64,000 nt of DNA from an uncultured Rhodocyclaceae bacterium (GCA_907163075.1 CAJQTY010000001.1:2666001-2730000), one strand, 5' to 3'. Numbered from the stretch's first letter, positions 8,162-18,347 are shown. Notes: a model not told the origin generated them from the letters alone. Numbers and translations are program-made.

Positions 8162-9112
8162 GTGGCAGGCAGCGCAAATCCGGCACCCCAAGGCGGCCTG
8201 ACCGTGCGCTATCGTGGCCGCTTCGCTCCCTCGCCGACGGGCCCGCTGCATTTCGGTTCGCTCGTCGCCGCGCTGGGCAGCTATCTTGATGCGCGTACCC
8301 ATGGCGGCGAGTGGCTCGTGCGCATCGAAGATGTCGACATGCCGCGCACGGTGCGCGGTGCGGCCGACGGGATTCTGCGCACGCTGGAGGCGCTCGGCTT
8401 CGAGTGGGACGGCGAAGTCGTCGCGCAGAGCCGTCGTCTCGATCTTTATCACGGCGCCCTCGTCCACCTGCAACTGGAAGGTGATGTCTATCCCTGCTCC
8501 TGCACGCGCAGCGAAATTGCCGCGGCGACGCAGCGTATTGCGGTCGATGGTGGTCTGCTCTATCCCGGTACCTGTCGTGGCGGCCTGGCCGACGGGATGG
8601 CGGCGCGCGCCTGGCGCCTGCGCGTGCCAGATCACGAATTGAGTTTCGTTGACCGAATCCAGGGTGAAGTGCGGCAGAATCTCGAGCGCGACGTGGGAGA
8701 CTTCGTCCTCTTGCGCGCCGACGGGCAATATGCCTACCAGTTGGCGGTGGTCGTCGACGATGCGCTGCAGGGGGTGAATGCGGTCGTCCGCGGCGTCGAC
8801 CTGCTCGATTCGACGGCACGCCAGCTTTGGTTGCAGCAACGACTGGGTGTGCCCAGCCCGAGCTACGCGCATCTGCCGGTGGTGGTCAATGCCGCCGGCG
8901 AAAAGCTTTCCAAGCAGACGAAAGCGGCGGCCGTCGACGCGGCCGGCGGTAGCGAGGTACTGGCTGCCGCGCTACGTTTTCTCGGCCATCCGGTCCCGCC
9001 CGAAGTGGGTGCGCTACCGGTCGCTGACTTTTGGCGGTGGGCAGTTTCAGCCTGGTCGATAGAACGCGTGCCGGCGGTACGCGGTATTTTTCCGGGCGGT
9101 GGTGCGCTTTAA
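8162..9112 (+). CDS. gluQ: Glutamyl-Q tRNA(Asp) synthetase
   Basis: A paralogue of glutamyl-tRNA synthetase catalytic domain that attaches glutamate to the queuosine base of tRNA(Asp). It has the nucleotide-binding RFAPSPTGPLHFGSLVAALG block near the N-terminus, zinc ligands CSC followed by YPGTC in the middle, and the KLSKQTKA version of the KMSKS loop. There is no anticodon-binding domain, as expected at 302-316 aa. GTG 8162 and GTG 8204 are both possible starts; the family usually begins a few residues before YRGRFAPSP, favouring 8204. It stands alone, directly after the restriction island. Confidence 0.92.
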   Translation: MAGSANPAPQGGLTVRYRGRFAPSPTGPLHFGSLVAALGSYLDARTHGGEWLVRIEDVDMPRTVRGAADGILRTLEALGFEWDGEVVAQSRRLDLYHGALVHLQLEGDVYPCSCTRSEIAAATQRIAVDGGLLYPGTCRGGLADGMAARAWRLRVPDHELSFVDRIQGEVRQNLERDVGDFVLLRADGQYAYQLAVVVDDALQGVNAVVRGVDLLDSTARQLWLQQRLGVPSPSYAHLPVVVNAAGEKLSKQTKAAAVDAAGGSEVLAAALRFLGHPVPPEVGALPVADFWRWAVSAWSIERVPAVRGIFPGGGAL

Positions 9113-9226
9113 GCGCGGATTCGCTATTGACGGCAGAACTCGGGGGAGTTCGCGGCAACAAGCCTGCGTGCGTGCAACCATTCAAAGAGCCGGGCACGTT
9201 GTGGCCAAGCGGCTCCACGCTGCGGA

Positions 9227-9499
9227 TTACCCCTGCAGGCTGGCTTCGAAGGCCGCGCCAGCGTTACCCGGAAAGTTGAATTGGGCAAACAAATGCTTCA
9301 GTTGGATCGAGCGAGTCCTGGCTGTCGATGAAAACCAGATGCCAAGTGTCTTGCCCTGCCGGGCCAGCGTAGTGAAGGCGTAGCGCCATTCACGGGCCTC
9401 GCCGAGACGCTCGATGACTTCCCGTTCATTTCCGATCAGGATGCCGGCGTGTTTAAGCGACTCGATGAACAGCGCGGATTCTTTTTGCTTGGTGATCAT
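9227..9499 (-). CDS. Small conserved-looking protein of unknown function
   Basis: A 90-aa protein on the minus strand. A clear ribosome site (CAGGAG, 6 bases before ATG 9499) makes it a credible gene. It is mixed helix and strand with no signal peptide or membrane segment. I recognise no family. It lies between gluQ and clsB on its own, with about 140 bp of AT-richer upstream sequence that could hold its promoter. Confidence 0.6.
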   Translation of the reverse strand: MITKQKESALFIESLKHAGILIGNEREVIERLGEAREWRYAFTTLARQGKTLGIWFSSTARTRSIQLKHLFAQFNFPGNAGAAFEASLQG

Positions 9500-9642
9500 T
9501 TGGTGCTCCTGTTATTGGTATTGCTAGCCCCAAATAACGTTCACCATGAGCTTTAGTTGACCAGCAACGAGTAACACCGTGTAACAGACGCCAGACGCCT
9601 GCGGATTCCGGAACAGGCCATATCGCGGCCGAAGTCCAAAAA

Positions 9643-10812
9643 TCATCCTGCTCCGTGCTTACCGCCGTAGCCCGATATTCCGATCGCGGCACGCACGAGG
9701 TTGTAGCTGGCCCAGCGCAACAGCCGGGAATGCCACGGCAGTTGTTGCCAGCGCAGCGTGAGAAGTTCCTGGGCGCCTTGCTGCATGGCTGTCGCCAGGC
9801 TGCCGCGTAATTCGTCGGCAAAGCGGCTGTCGGCGACGACGAGGTTGGCCTCCTTGGCCAGCAGCAGGCTGAAGGGGTCGATGTTGGACGAGCCGACGGT
9901 CGCCCACTGCGCGTCGATGACGGCGACCTTGGCGTGCAGGAAACTGTAGTGGTATTCGAAGATGCGTATGCCGGCTTTCAGCAGCCGGCCATAAAGCGCT
10001 TGCGTGGCGTAGTGCAAAAGAGGGTATTCGATGCGGCCCTGGAGCATGATGCTGACTTCCACGCCGCGCTTTGCGGCATTGATCAGGGCGCGCCGGAACC
10101 GGCGTCCGGGCAGGAAGTAGGCGTTGGCGATGACGATGCTTCGGCGCGCTCCGGCGATCGCGGCCAGGTAGGCTTCTTCGATGTCCCGGCGATGCCGGAT
10201 GTTGTCGCGTATCAGGAAAGCGGCGCTCTGGTCGCCGCGCGGCGACGGATTGGGCGCACTCTTGCGTTCCAGACGGTAGCGGCGCTTCATGGTGACCCAG
10301 GCGACGGTTTCCCAGAGCCGGCGCATGGTGCGCTCGATCGGCACGAGCAGCGGACCTTCGACGCGAACCGCGTAGTCGTAGCGCGGTGTCGTCAGATCCT
10401 CGCCGTTGAGATCGTCGATGATGTTGATGCCGCCGACGAAGGCGATCGTGCCGTCGATGACCGCCAGCTTGCGGTGCAGGCGGCGCAGGCGATGGCGGCG
10501 CAGCTTGAAGCGCGCGATCTCGGGACGGTAGATCAGGGCCATGACGCCGCCGGCGGTCAGAGCCGGCATCAGGGCTTTGGCAAAGTCCGGGGAGCCGAAA
10601 CCGTCGACCAGGAGGCGCACGCGCACGCCGCGCTGCGCCGCCGCGATCAGGGCTTCGCTGACGGCGCGTCCGGTGTTGTCGTTCTCAAAGATATAACTTT
10701 CCAGATGCACTTCATGACGGGCTTCGCCGATCGCCGTCAGTAGCGCCGGAAAGAAACAGGCGCCGCTGTTAAGCAGCGTCAGCCGGTTGCCGGGCACGAA
10801 TTTGGCGGGCAT
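9643..10812 (-). CDS. clsB: Cardiolipin synthase B (phospholipase D family)
   Basis: A 389-aa phospholipase D superfamily enzyme that joins two phospholipids, or phosphatidylglycerol and another headgroup donor, to make cardiolipin at the inner membrane. Two HKD motifs are visible: RLHRKLAVIDGTIAFVGG in the first half and FLHAKVAVIDAQWATVGSSN in the second. The start is taken as ATG 10812, only 2 bases after the upstream gene's TGA, with an AGGAA site before it; a longer frame to 10887 would overlap that gene. It forms a translationally coupled pair with the endonuclease-like gene, as in many beta- and gammaproteobacteria. Confidence 0.9.
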   Translation of the reverse strand: MPAKFVPGNRLTLLNSGACFFPALLTAIGEARHEVHLESYIFENDNTGRAVSEALIAAAQRGVRVRLLVDGFGSPDFAKALMPALTAGGVMALIYRPEIARFKLRRHRLRRLHRKLAVIDGTIAFVGGINIIDDLNGEDLTTPRYDYAVRVEGPLLVPIERTMRRLWETVAWVTMKRRYRLERKSAPNPSPRGDQSAAFLIRDNIRHRRDIEEAYLAAIAGARRSIVIANAYFLPGRRFRRALINAAKRGVEVSIMLQGRIEYPLLHYATQALYGRLLKAGIRIFEYHYSFLHAKVAVIDAQWATVGSSNIDPFSLLLAKEANLVVADSRFADELRGSLATAMQQGAQELLTLRWQQLPWHSRLLRWASYNLVRAAIGISGYGGKHGAG

Positions 10813-10814
10813 CG

Positions 10815-11597
10815 TCAGCGCGTATTCCTGGCGGAATTCTGAAGCAGGTGTGCGGAAAGGGCGGCGTGATCGGAAATTTTCGACCATGGCTCACCGAAGT
10901 GCATTTCGGCCTGTTTGACCGAGAAGCCGCGCACGTAGATGCGATCCAGGCGAAGGACAGGGCGCTTGGCCGGGAAACTGCGCCCCGGCGATCCCAGGCT
11001 GCCTCCGGCGCCGCCAAAAACCTCGATCAGGCCCAGGCGCTGCGCCAGCAATCCGTCGGCTTCGTTGCGCCAGTCGTTGAAATCGCCGGCGATGATCAGC
11101 GGCGAGTCGGCACCGGCGATGTCTTCCAGGTAGCAGGACAGCGCATCCATCTGCCGACGGCGCGAGCGGGCGAACAGCGAGAGGTGAACGCAGACGCAGT
11201 GCAGCGCCGTTTTCAGTCCGGGGATTCTGATCGCGCAGTGCAGGAGGCCGCGCCGCTCAAAGCGCAGGTGCGTGACGTCCTGGTTGTGCGTATGCTCGAT
11301 CGGGAATCGGGACAGAATGGCGTTGCCGTGGTGCCCGTGGTCGTAGATCACGTTGCTCCCGTAGGCGGTTGATTGCCAGACGTCTTCGGCGAGAAAGTCC
11401 TGCTGTGGCTCATCCGGCCAGTTGTCGATCGTTTCCGCATGCCGGCTGTGCATGCCCTGCACTTCCTGGAGAAAGACGATGTCCGACTCCAGCGCACGCA
11501 GTTGCCCGCGCAATTCGTGCACCATCATGTGCTGGTTGAACTGCGAAAAACCTTTGTGGATGTTGTAGGTAACGACCTTCAGCGCCTTAGTTGTCAC
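10815..11597 (-). CDS. Endonuclease/exonuclease/phosphatase-family protein paired with ClsB
   Basis: A 260-aa member of the EEP fold (DNase I/exonuclease III/phosphatase). Conserved pieces are TYNIHKG at the N-terminus, FLQEVQ, AGDFNDWRNE with the metal-binding Asp/Asn, and the C-terminal SDHAALS with the catalytic His. It starts at GTG 11597. Its stop is 2 bases before clsB, so the two are co-translated. Members next to clsB (YbhP-like) have no settled substrate; a phospholipid or sugar-phosphate role is only inference. Confidence 0.85.
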   Translation of the reverse strand: MTTKALKVVTYNIHKGFSQFNQHMMVHELRGQLRALESDIVFLQEVQGMHSRHAETIDNWPDEPQQDFLAEDVWQSTAYGSNVIYDHGHHGNAILSRFPIEHTHNQDVTHLRFERRGLLHCAIRIPGLKTALHCVCVHLSLFARSRRRQMDALSCYLEDIAGADSPLIIAGDFNDWRNEADGLLAQRLGLIEVFGGAGGSLGSPGRSFPAKRPVLRLDRIYVRGFSVKQAEMHFGEPWSKISDHAALSAHLLQNSARNTR

Positions 11598-11769
11598 GTG
11601 TGGTGTATGGCTTTTTCAAGCTTCATCCCCGTTACCGCTACCGACGTAGCTCCATGCATTGATCAGGGGCGATGACTCGCCCGGAAACATCGGAGACAGT
11701 TTCTCACGGCCGCCGCAAGTCTCCCGGTTTTTCACTCCTTTCGCGGTCGCCCGAACTTTTCCGGATGGC

Positions 11770-13428
11770 TCAGGCGAGCAGGGCAAACAGCCCCGCCCAG
11801 GGTTCCAGGTGAACCTGGTCGCCTGCCAGTTGCGCCCCGCTCAGGCCGCTTTCGGTCATCACCGCCGATACGGCATATCCGGCGGGAATGTCCCAGCGTG
11901 CGGCGCGGTCGCTGAAATTGAACAGGCACAGCAGGCGCTGCGTCGGGCACGAGCGCACATAGGCGAGCACCTGCGCATCGGGCGCCAGCGCGCTCATGTC
12001 TCCGTCGAGCAGCGCCGGTTGCGCTTTGCGCCAGTGCAACAACTGGCGGTACAAATTCAGTAGCGAAGCGGGCTGGCCGTCCTGTACATCGACGGCGAGT
12101 GGGCGATGCGACTCGGAAACGGGTAGCCACGGGGCGGGCGCCGTTGCCGGATCGGCCGAAAATCCCAGGTCGGCGGCCTTGGCGGTCCACGGCATCGGCG
12201 TGCGGCAACCGTCGCGCCCCTTGAATTCGGGCCACATGTTGATGCCGTAGGGATCCCTCAGGTCTTCGTAGGCGATCACCGCTTCCGGTAGTCCGAGTTC
12301 ATCTCCCTGGTAGATGCACGGTGAACCGCGCAGGCTCATCTGCAGGGCGGCGGCCAGGCGCAGCAGGCCGGGGGCCGGCTGATCGCCGCCCCAGCGGGTG
12401 GCCAGGCGGACGACGTCGTGATTGGTCAATGCCCAGCACGGCCAGCTCGTGGCATCGACCGTTTCAAGACGCTTGAGAACGGCGTGGATGTACGGCGCGC
12501 TGCACTCCTTGCCGAGCAGGTCGAAGGAATAGGCCATGTGCAGCTTGTCGCCGCCGCTGGTGTATTCCGCCGCGCGGGCGAGGCCGTCGTCGTCGCCGAT
12601 TTCCCCGACCATGGCGGTGTTCGGGTACTGGTCGATCAGCGCGCGCAGCTTGCGCAGGAATTCGAGGTTTTCCGGCTGGCTCTTGTCGTGCTTGTGCCAT
12701 TGCCAGGCGTAGGGGTTGACCGAGCTGACCGCCGGATCTTCCCCGGTCGGACGGCCGCGCGGCGGGTTGTCGCGCAGCTTGGCGTCGTGGACATAGAAAT
12801 TGACGGTGTCCAGGCGGTAGCCGTCTACGCCAAAGTCGAGCCAGAACCTCACCGTCTTGAGCAGGGCGTCCTGCACCTCCGGATTGTGAAAGTTGAGGTC
12901 CGGCTGGCTGGACAGGAAATTGTGCATGAAGTACTGGCAGCGGCGGGTGTCCCACTGCCAGGCGCTGCTGCCGAAGATGGACAGCCAGTTGTTGGGCGGA
13001 TTGCCGTCGCTCTTGGCGTCGGCCCAGACGTACCAGTCGGCCTTCGGGTTGTCCAGGCTGGCGCGGCTCTCGACGAACCACGGGTGCTGGTCGGAGGTGT
13101 GCGACAGCACCAGGTCGATCATCACCTTGAGCCCCATCGCGTGCGCGCGCTCGACCAGGGCCTTGAAATCGGCGAGCGTGCCGAACATCGGATCGACATC
13201 GCAATAATCGGTGATGTCGTAACCGAAATCCTTCATCGGGCTCTTGAAAAACGGCGACAGCCAGATGCTATCGACGCCGAGCCTGGCGACGTAGTCGAGA
13301 TGCGCCGTAATTCCGTTCAGGTCGCCGACGCCATCGTCATTGCTGTCGGCATAGCTGCGCGGGTAGATCTGGTAAATGACGCCTCCGCGCCACCAGTTGT
13401 CGTTGGGCGCCTTGTTTGATTTTTGCAC
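11770..13428 (-). CDS. aglA: GH13 alpha-glucosidase (AglA-type) of the alpha-glucoside operon
   Basis: A 552-aa cytoplasmic glycoside hydrolase cleaving terminal alpha-linked glucose. The catalytic residues are visible: nucleophile Asp207 in GVDGYRLDTVNF, acid/base Glu276 in AMVGEIGDDD, and Asp338 in LTNHDVV. The usual first conserved region (DLVLSHTSDQHPWF) is near residue 105. I chose GTG 13428 because an AGGAC site lies just before it and the family begins at about WWRGGVIYQIYPRSY; upstream codons of the open frame overlap aglG. It is the last gene of the aglK-E-F-G-A order, after a 146-bp gap with a strong stem-loop. No secretion signal, so it acts on imported disaccharide. Confidence 0.93.
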   Translation of the reverse strand: MQKSNKAPNDNWWRGGVIYQIYPRSYADSNDDGVGDLNGITAHLDYVARLGVDSIWLSPFFKSPMKDFGYDITDYCDVDPMFGTLADFKALVERAHAMGLKVMIDLVLSHTSDQHPWFVESRASLDNPKADWYVWADAKSDGNPPNNWLSIFGSSAWQWDTRRCQYFMHNFLSSQPDLNFHNPEVQDALLKTVRFWLDFGVDGYRLDTVNFYVHDAKLRDNPPRGRPTGEDPAVSSVNPYAWQWHKHDKSQPENLEFLRKLRALIDQYPNTAMVGEIGDDDGLARAAEYTSGGDKLHMAYSFDLLGKECSAPYIHAVLKRLETVDATSWPCWALTNHDVVRLATRWGGDQPAPGLLRLAAALQMSLRGSPCIYQGDELGLPEAVIAYEDLRDPYGINMWPEFKGRDGCRTPMPWTAKAADLGFSADPATAPAPWLPVSESHRPLAVDVQDGQPASLLNLYRQLLHWRKAQPALLDGDMSALAPDAQVLAYVRSCPTQRLLCLFNFSDRAARWDIPAGYAVSAVMTESGLSGAQLAGDQVHLEPWAGLFALLA

Positions 13429-13500
13429 GATGTCCTGCCTTTCCTTGCTCGGTGACTCAATGGTAGATGCCGAGAAATTCAGCTTGAAGTAGGTCTTCGG

Positions 13501-13528
13501 GGAGCCTTCTTCAGGCGAAGAAGGCTCC
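13501..13528 (-). promoter_or_regulatory. Perfect 12-bp intercistronic stem-loop between aglG and aglA
   Basis: ggagccttcttc pairs exactly with gaagaaggctcc around a 4-base loop, in the gap between the permease gene and the glucosidase gene. No T-run follows in the minus direction, so it is not a classic terminator. Such hairpins protect upstream mRNA or set unequal expression of transport and hydrolase genes. Confidence 0.65.
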
Positions 13529-13574
13529 TCCAATGTCGCCGTCTGCCAGGCGTTTGGCAGGTGATGGCCTTGTC

Positions 13575-14753
13575 TTAGCCGCCCTTGACCGAACCGGCGA
13601 GGAGGCCGCGGACGAAGAAGCGTTGTAGCGAGAAGAACACGGCGACCGGCACCGCGATCGAGACGAAAGCGCTGGCGGTGAGGATTTCCCAGCTTTCGCC
13701 GCGCGATCCCATGAGGTCGTTGAGCTTGATCGTCAGTACGATCTGTTCGGGCTGCTTGCCCAGGTAGATCAGGGCGATCAGGAAGTCGTTCCACACCCAG
13801 AGGAACTGGAAGATCGCGAAACTGGCCAGCGCCGGGATCGACAGCGGCAGTACGATGCTGACGAAGATCTGGAAATGCGAGGCGCCATCCATGCGCGCAC
13901 TTTCGATAATGTCTCGCGGCAGCGCGGCGATGTAGTTGCGCAGCAGGTAGATGGCCAGCGGCAGGCCGAAGGCCGAGTGCGCCAGCCACACCCCGAGGTA
14001 GGACTTGGACTCCACGCCGAGGCTCTCGCCCACCTGGTTATAAAGCCGCAGCAGCGGGATCAGCGACATCTGAAGCGGCACGACCAGCAAGCCGACGACG
14101 ACGATGAACAGCCATTTGCGACCGGGGAAATTCATCCAGCTGAAGGCGTAGGCCGCGAAGGCGGCGATCAGGATGGGAATGAACGTGGCCGGGATGGTGA
14201 CCTTGAAGGTGTTCAGGAAGGCCTGGCCAACGCCTTCGGAGGTCAGCACTTTCTCGTAGTTCTGGGTCATGAAGATCGGCGGCGACTCGGCGATGTAGAA
14301 AATGCGTACGCCTTTGTCGCTTTCGTACGGCGCGCTCAGCTCCAGGCGGTAGGTGCTGTCGGCGGCAACCGTGAGAACCCCGTCCGGTTTGCCGTCTTCT
14401 TCATCAAAAATCTGGCCGTCGGCGATGTCCACCTTGGCGCCCGCCGGGTACTGGCCCGGAGTGGCGGTTTTCAGCGAAAACTTATTGATCTTTACGTTGG
14501 CTTCCTCGGCAATCAGGCGCCCGCTGATGACGTATTTGTCGCCCTCCTGGACCACGCTCTGGGCGCCGCCGGTACGCCGCATGTCGGCGCGGGTCTGCGT
14601 GGACATGGCCGTCCACCATCCGCTGGAGACCAGTTGCGTCTTCTCCCGGAAGCTCGACACAAGCAGGCCGAAGGTCGGCATCACCCACACCACGACGATC
14701 GCCAGCAGGAGCAGCTGCGAGACGATGGAAGACAGGCTGAAGTATTTTTTCAT
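13575..14753 (-). CDS. aglG: ABC alpha-glucoside transporter, inner-membrane permease (AglG-type)
   Basis: A 392-aa permease of the MalG class. The first membrane segment follows [22 protein letters not shown] large periplasmic insert of about 150 residues comes next, a hallmark of AglG relative to ordinary MalG. The C-terminal half holds the remaining membrane segments and the EAA loop contacting the ATPase ([21 protein letters not shown]). The start is ATG 14753, overlapping the aglF stop as ATGA; the longer upstream frame is a shadow of aglF. Confidence 0.9.
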   Translation of the reverse strand: MKKYFSLSSIVSQLLLLAIVVVWVMPTFGLLVSSFREKTQLVSSGWWTAMSTQTRADMRRTGGAQSVVQEGDKYVISGRLIAEEANVKINKFSLKTATPGQYPAGAKVDIADGQIFDEEDGKPDGVLTVAADSTYRLELSAPYESDKGVRIFYIAESPPIFMTQNYEKVLTSEGVGQAFLNTFKVTIPATFIPILIAAFAAYAFSWMNFPGRKWLFIVVVGLLVVPLQMSLIPLLRLYNQVGESLGVESKSYLGVWLAHSAFGLPLAIYLLRNYIAALPRDIIESARMDGASHFQIFVSIVLPLSIPALASFAIFQFLWVWNDFLIALIYLGKQPEQIVLTIKLNDLMGSRGESWEILTASAFVSIAVPVAVFFSLQRFFVRGLLAGSVKGG

Positions 14754-15754
14754 CGTTGCGCCTCTTCGGTACGGAAACGACGGATGTTGAAGGCCATCAC
14801 CGGGATTACGGCGAACATCAGGACCATGGCCAGCGTCGAGCTGCGCCCGTAGTCGCCACCGCCACGGAACATCCAGTCGTACATGAGATTGGCCAGCACG
14901 CTGGTATCCCACTGGCCGCCGGTCATCGCCATGACGATGTCGAAGACCTTGAGCACCGTGATGGTGATCGTGGTCCATACCACGAGGATGGTGGACATGA
15001 CCTGCGGCACCATGATCTCGAAGAAAATCTGCAGTTCGTTGGCGCCGTCGATGCGCGCCGCCTCAAGCGTTTCGGTCGGCACGCCGCGCAGGGCGGCGGA
15101 GAGAATCACCATGGCAAAGCCGGTCTGGATCCAGATCAGGATGACCATCAGGAAGAAATTGTTCCAGAAGGGCAGGGTGATCCAGGCCTGCGGCTCGAAG
15201 CCCATGCCGGTGACGATGGCGTTGATGATGCCAATCTGGTCCGAGGACGGGCCGCGGTAGTCGTAAACGAATTTCCAGATCACGCTGGCACCGACGAAGC
15301 TGATGGCCATTGGCATGAACACCATGGATTTGGCAAAGTTGCCCCACCACACCCGGTCGGCGAGCACGGCGACGATCAGTCCGAAAACGGTGGCCATGGT
15401 CGGTACCACCAACAGCCACATGAAGTTGTTGCGGATCGTGATCAGGAAATTCTGGTCGACCAGCACCCACTTGTAGTTGGACAGGCCGACGAAGGCGCTG
15501 TCGGTCGAGTCATAGAAACTCAGCCGGAAGGTTTCGACCAGCGGGTAGAACAGATACACCGTCAGCAACAGCAGTGCCGGCGCCAGGAACAGCCACGGCC
15601 GGATGCTGGAACGCACCCGCTCGCGCTGATTGCGCGTACCGACGGGCAGGTAAATTATCTTGTCGAGCAAGAAGTTCGAACCCGCGAAATACAGCAGGCA
15701 AAACGAAATGCTGACGACGACGGCAAATATCGTCTGGAGTATTTGATCAGTCAT
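14750..15754 (-). CDS. aglF: ABC alpha-glucoside transporter, inner-membrane permease (AglF-type)
   Basis: A 334-aa permease of the MalF class with about eight hydrophobic segments. The EAA loop reads [21 protein letters not shown] near residue 240 and docks to the ATPase subunit. ATG 15754 is chosen over TTG 15763 because AAAGAG is correctly spaced before it. Its TGA overlaps the aglG ATG, so the two half-channels are made together. The gene lies between the binding-protein gene and aglG. Confidence 0.9.
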   Translation of the reverse strand: MTDQILQTIFAVVVSISFCLLYFAGSNFLLDKIIYLPVGTRNQRERVRSSIRPWLFLAPALLLLTVYLFYPLVETFRLSFYDSTDSAFVGLSNYKWVLVDQNFLITIRNNFMWLLVVPTMATVFGLIVAVLADRVWWGNFAKSMVFMPMAISFVGASVIWKFVYDYRGPSSDQIGIINAIVTGMGFEPQAWITLPFWNNFFLMVILIWIQTGFAMVILSAALRGVPTETLEAARIDGANELQIFFEIMVPQVMSTILVVWTTITITVLKVFDIVMAMTGGQWDTSVLANLMYDWMFRGGGDYGRSSTLAMVLMFAVIPVMAFNIRRFRTEEAQR

Positions 15755-15845
15755 GGCGATCAACTCTTTGGTGAGTTCAGGACGGGTTCATAAGCGGCCG
15801 ATGGCTTGCAACCACCGGCCGTTACGCATGCCTTACAGTGCAGCC

Positions 15846-17150
15846 TTACTTCTTGAGTGCATCCCAGCTTTTCTGGATTTCGTCGGCGACTTCCTTGGCC
15901 GATTGACCGCCGGAATAGTTCACCATGCCCTTCCAGAAGCTGCCGGCGCCCACGGCACCCGGCATCAGGTCGGAACCGTCAAAGCGGAAGGTGCTCGCAT
16001 TGAGCAGGATTTCGCCCTGCTTGCGCAACTGCTTGGTCTTGTACTTGTTCAGGTCGGCTCCCTTGTGCGGCGTCAGGAAGCCGCCCTCGGCCATCCAGAT
16101 TTCGCTCGCCTGCGGATGTTGCAGGTACTCCATCCAGGCGCGTGCCGCCTTGCTGTCCTTGGTGATGGTCATGATCGTGCCGCCACCGAGTACCGGGTTG
16201 CCCAGTTTCTTGCTGGCGAAGGCCGGGAAGTAGAAGAAGTCGGCTTCGTCCTGCTTGCCGTCGGGGAAAAAGGCGGGAATGAAGCTGGCCTGGCGGTGCA
16301 TATAGCACTTGGGTGGCGATCCGAACATGCCTTTCGGGCTGTCCTTGAAGCTCACCGTCGCCACCGCCTTGGCGCCGCCATCGACGTACGCATCGTTCTT
16401 GGCAAACCAGCCGTAGGTCTCGATGGCTTCGATCACGCGCTTGTCGTTGAACTTGACCGTGTTGTTGACCCAGCCATCATAGACGTCCGGCGTCTGCGTG
16501 CGCAGCATCATGTCCTCCACCCAGTCGGTGGCTGGCCAGCCGGTCGCCGCATCGCTGCCCAGACCGATGCACCAGGGCTTGCCGCCATCGGCCGCGATCT
16601 TCTTGGTCAGGTCCTGCAGTTCTTCCATCGTCTTCGGAACCTTGTAGCCCTTTTCCTTGAAGTTCTCGGGAATGTACCAGACCAGGCTCTTGAGGTTCAC
16701 GTTGAAGAAGATCCCGTAAAACTCCTTCTTGCCCGCCTTGTTGGTGTAGGTGCCGAGGTCGGCCCACGAGTCGCCGGCCGCGAAATTCTTTTTGACCCAG
16801 TCGCGGGCCTTGTCGCCCAGCGGCGCCAGGCCGTTGATGGCGGCCATGTTGGCGGCCAGGCCGGGCTGCGGGAAGGTCGAAATATTGGTCGGCGAGCCGG
16901 CCTTGATGTCGATCACGATCTGCTGCTCGGAACTCTGTGAGCACGAATGCTTGACGGTGGCGCCAGTGGCTGCCTCGAAGTTGGCGACCACTTTCTTGAA
17001 CATCCCCTCTTCAACCCCGGTCCACGGACAGGTTATGGTTAGAACCTCGCCTTTCAGATCCGGACCCTTGTAGTCGGCGGCCAGCACCGGGCTGGACAGG
17101 GAAGCCAGGGCCATAGTGCAGGAAGCGGCGATTATGGTTTTCTTGAACAT
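15846..17150 (-). CDS. aglE: Periplasmic alpha-glucoside-binding protein (AglE-type)
   Basis: A 434-aa solute-binding protein of the MalE class. The N-terminus is a signal peptide with cleavage expected after SSPVLA at about residue 24. The mature protein has the two-lobe layout, with segments such as GSPTNISTFPQPGLAANMAA lining the sugar site. A strong AGGAGA site precedes ATG 17150. The 90-bp gap to aglF could hold a hairpin or a processing site. It delivers alpha-linked disaccharides to AglFGK. Confidence 0.92.
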   Translation of the reverse strand: MFKKTIIAASCTMALASLSSPVLAADYKGPDLKGEVLTITCPWTGVEEGMFKKVVANFEAATGATVKHSCSQSSEQQIVIDIKAGSPTNISTFPQPGLAANMAAINGLAPLGDKARDWVKKNFAAGDSWADLGTYTNKAGKKEFYGIFFNVNLKSLVWYIPENFKEKGYKVPKTMEELQDLTKKIAADGGKPWCIGLGSDAATGWPATDWVEDMMLRTQTPDVYDGWVNNTVKFNDKRVIEAIETYGWFAKNDAYVDGGAKAVATVSFKDSPKGMFGSPPKCYMHRQASFIPAFFPDGKQDEADFFYFPAFASKKLGNPVLGGGTIMTITKDSKAARAWMEYLQHPQASEIWMAEGGFLTPHKGADLNKYKTKQLRKQGEILLNASTFRFDGSDLMPGAVGAGSFWKGMVNYSGGQSAKEVADEIQKSWDALKK

Positions 17151-17219
17151 ACCAATATTCTCCTAAAAATACTCTACGGCCGATCCGTAAAGATGATTGA
17201 TCGCTCGAATGCAGGCCGC

Positions 17220-18221
17220 TTACAGACTTTTCCCGGCGCTGTCGAAGCGGTACAGATGCTGCGGCGCAAAACCCAGCGTAACGGCATCACCCGGTTCCAC
17301 GGCCAGTGTTCCGTCGACGCGCGCCGTGACTTCGCCGACGTCCCCGGCGGTGACGTAGGCAAACGTCTCGTTGCCGAGTTTTTCGGCGTGTTTGAGGGTG
17401 CCCTTGATTTCGCCGTCGGCCGCGACATTGAGATGCTCGGGGCGCAGGCCGACCGTTGTCGCGTCGTGCCGGGCAGCGAATTCGCCGCCGATGAAATTCA
17501 TCTGCGGAGAGCCGATGAATCCCGCCACAAACAGGCTGGCGGGGGCGCTGTAGAGTTCCAGCGGGTGCCCTACCTGCTCGACTCGGCCCTTGTTCAGCAC
17601 CACGATCTTGTCGGCCAGGGTCATTGCCTCCACCTGGTCGTGGGTAACGTAAATCATCGTCGCGCCGAGGCGACGGTGCAGCGTCTTGAGTTCGACACGC
17701 ATCTTGGTGCGCAGGGCGGCGTCCAGGTTGGACAGGGGTTCGTCGAACAGGAAGACCTTGGGGTCGCGCACGATGGCGCGGCCGATGGCGACGCGCTGGC
17801 GCTGGCCGCCGGAAAGCGCCTTGGGCAGACGCTGCAGGTATTCGGTGATCTGCAGAATCTCGGAGGCTTCGCGGACCCGGCGATCGATTTCCGGCTTGGG
17901 GATCTTGGCGATCTTGAGGCCGAAGGCCATGTTGTCATACACCGTCTTGTGTGGGTAGAGCGCATAGCTCTGGAACACCATGGACACTCCGCGCTGGGAT
18001 GGCGGTAACTCGTTGACCCGTTCGCCGGTGATGGTGAGATCGCCCCCGGATATTTCTTCCAGCCCCGCGATCATGCGCAGCAGGGTTGTTTTGCCACAGC
18101 CCGACGGACCGACGAAGACAACAAACTCGCCCGGTTCGATGTCCAGATCGACACCGTGGATGACATCGATCTTGCCATAGCTCTTTTTGATTCCGCGCAG
18201 GCGGACATCGGATTTGCTCAT
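17220..18221 (-). CDS. aglK: ABC sugar transporter ATP-binding subunit (AglK/MsmK-type)
   Basis: A 333-aa MalK-class ATPase. Walker A GPSGCGKTTLLRM, signature LSGGQRQRVAIGRA and Walker B VFLFDEPLSNLD are all present in the first 165 residues. The switch histidine is in MIYVTHDQVEAMTL. A C-terminal regulatory OB-type domain (FIGSPQMNFIGG, GLRPEHL) follows. ATG 18221 is chosen because the 16 residues before it are unlike the family. It is the first gene of the operon; in Rhizobium agl operons the ATPase gene comes last, so the order is rearranged. Confidence 0.92.
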   Translation of the reverse strand: MSKSDVRLRGIKKSYGKIDVIHGVDLDIEPGEFVVFVGPSGCGKTTLLRMIAGLEEISGGDLTITGERVNELPPSQRGVSMVFQSYALYPHKTVYDNMAFGLKIAKIPKPEIDRRVREASEILQITEYLQRLPKALSGGQRQRVAIGRAIVRDPKVFLFDEPLSNLDAALRTKMRVELKTLHRRLGATMIYVTHDQVEAMTLADKIVVLNKGRVEQVGHPLELYSAPASLFVAGFIGSPQMNFIGGEFAARHDATTVGLRPEHLNVAADGEIKGTLKHAEKLGNETFAYVTAGDVGEVTARVDGTLAVEPGDAVTLGFAPQHLYRFDSAGKSL

Positions 18222-18333
18222 GTGTACCCCCAGCAAACGACTGCAACTATCGTCAAAAAATCCGTGCAAGACGAATTCGCGTTAGTGACATCGATAAGAG
18301 CATTGTCGGAATGACCGCTCTTGATCCCAAGTC

Positions 18334-18347
18334 TGAAACCGTTTTCA
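18334..18347. promoter_or_regulatory. LacI-family operator candidate 1 (aglK side)
   Basis: tgaaaccgttttca is a near-perfect palindrome matching the LacI/GalR-family consensus TGAAAACGTTTTCA, 113 bases before aglK. It lies in the 482-bp gap between the operon and its divergent regulator, where it would repress the uptake operon until an inducer is present. Confidence 0.6.

Noticed and set aside
14756-15793. A 345-codon frame antisense to aglF
   Set aside because: His/Asp-rich text typical of a shadow frame of membrane-protein codons.
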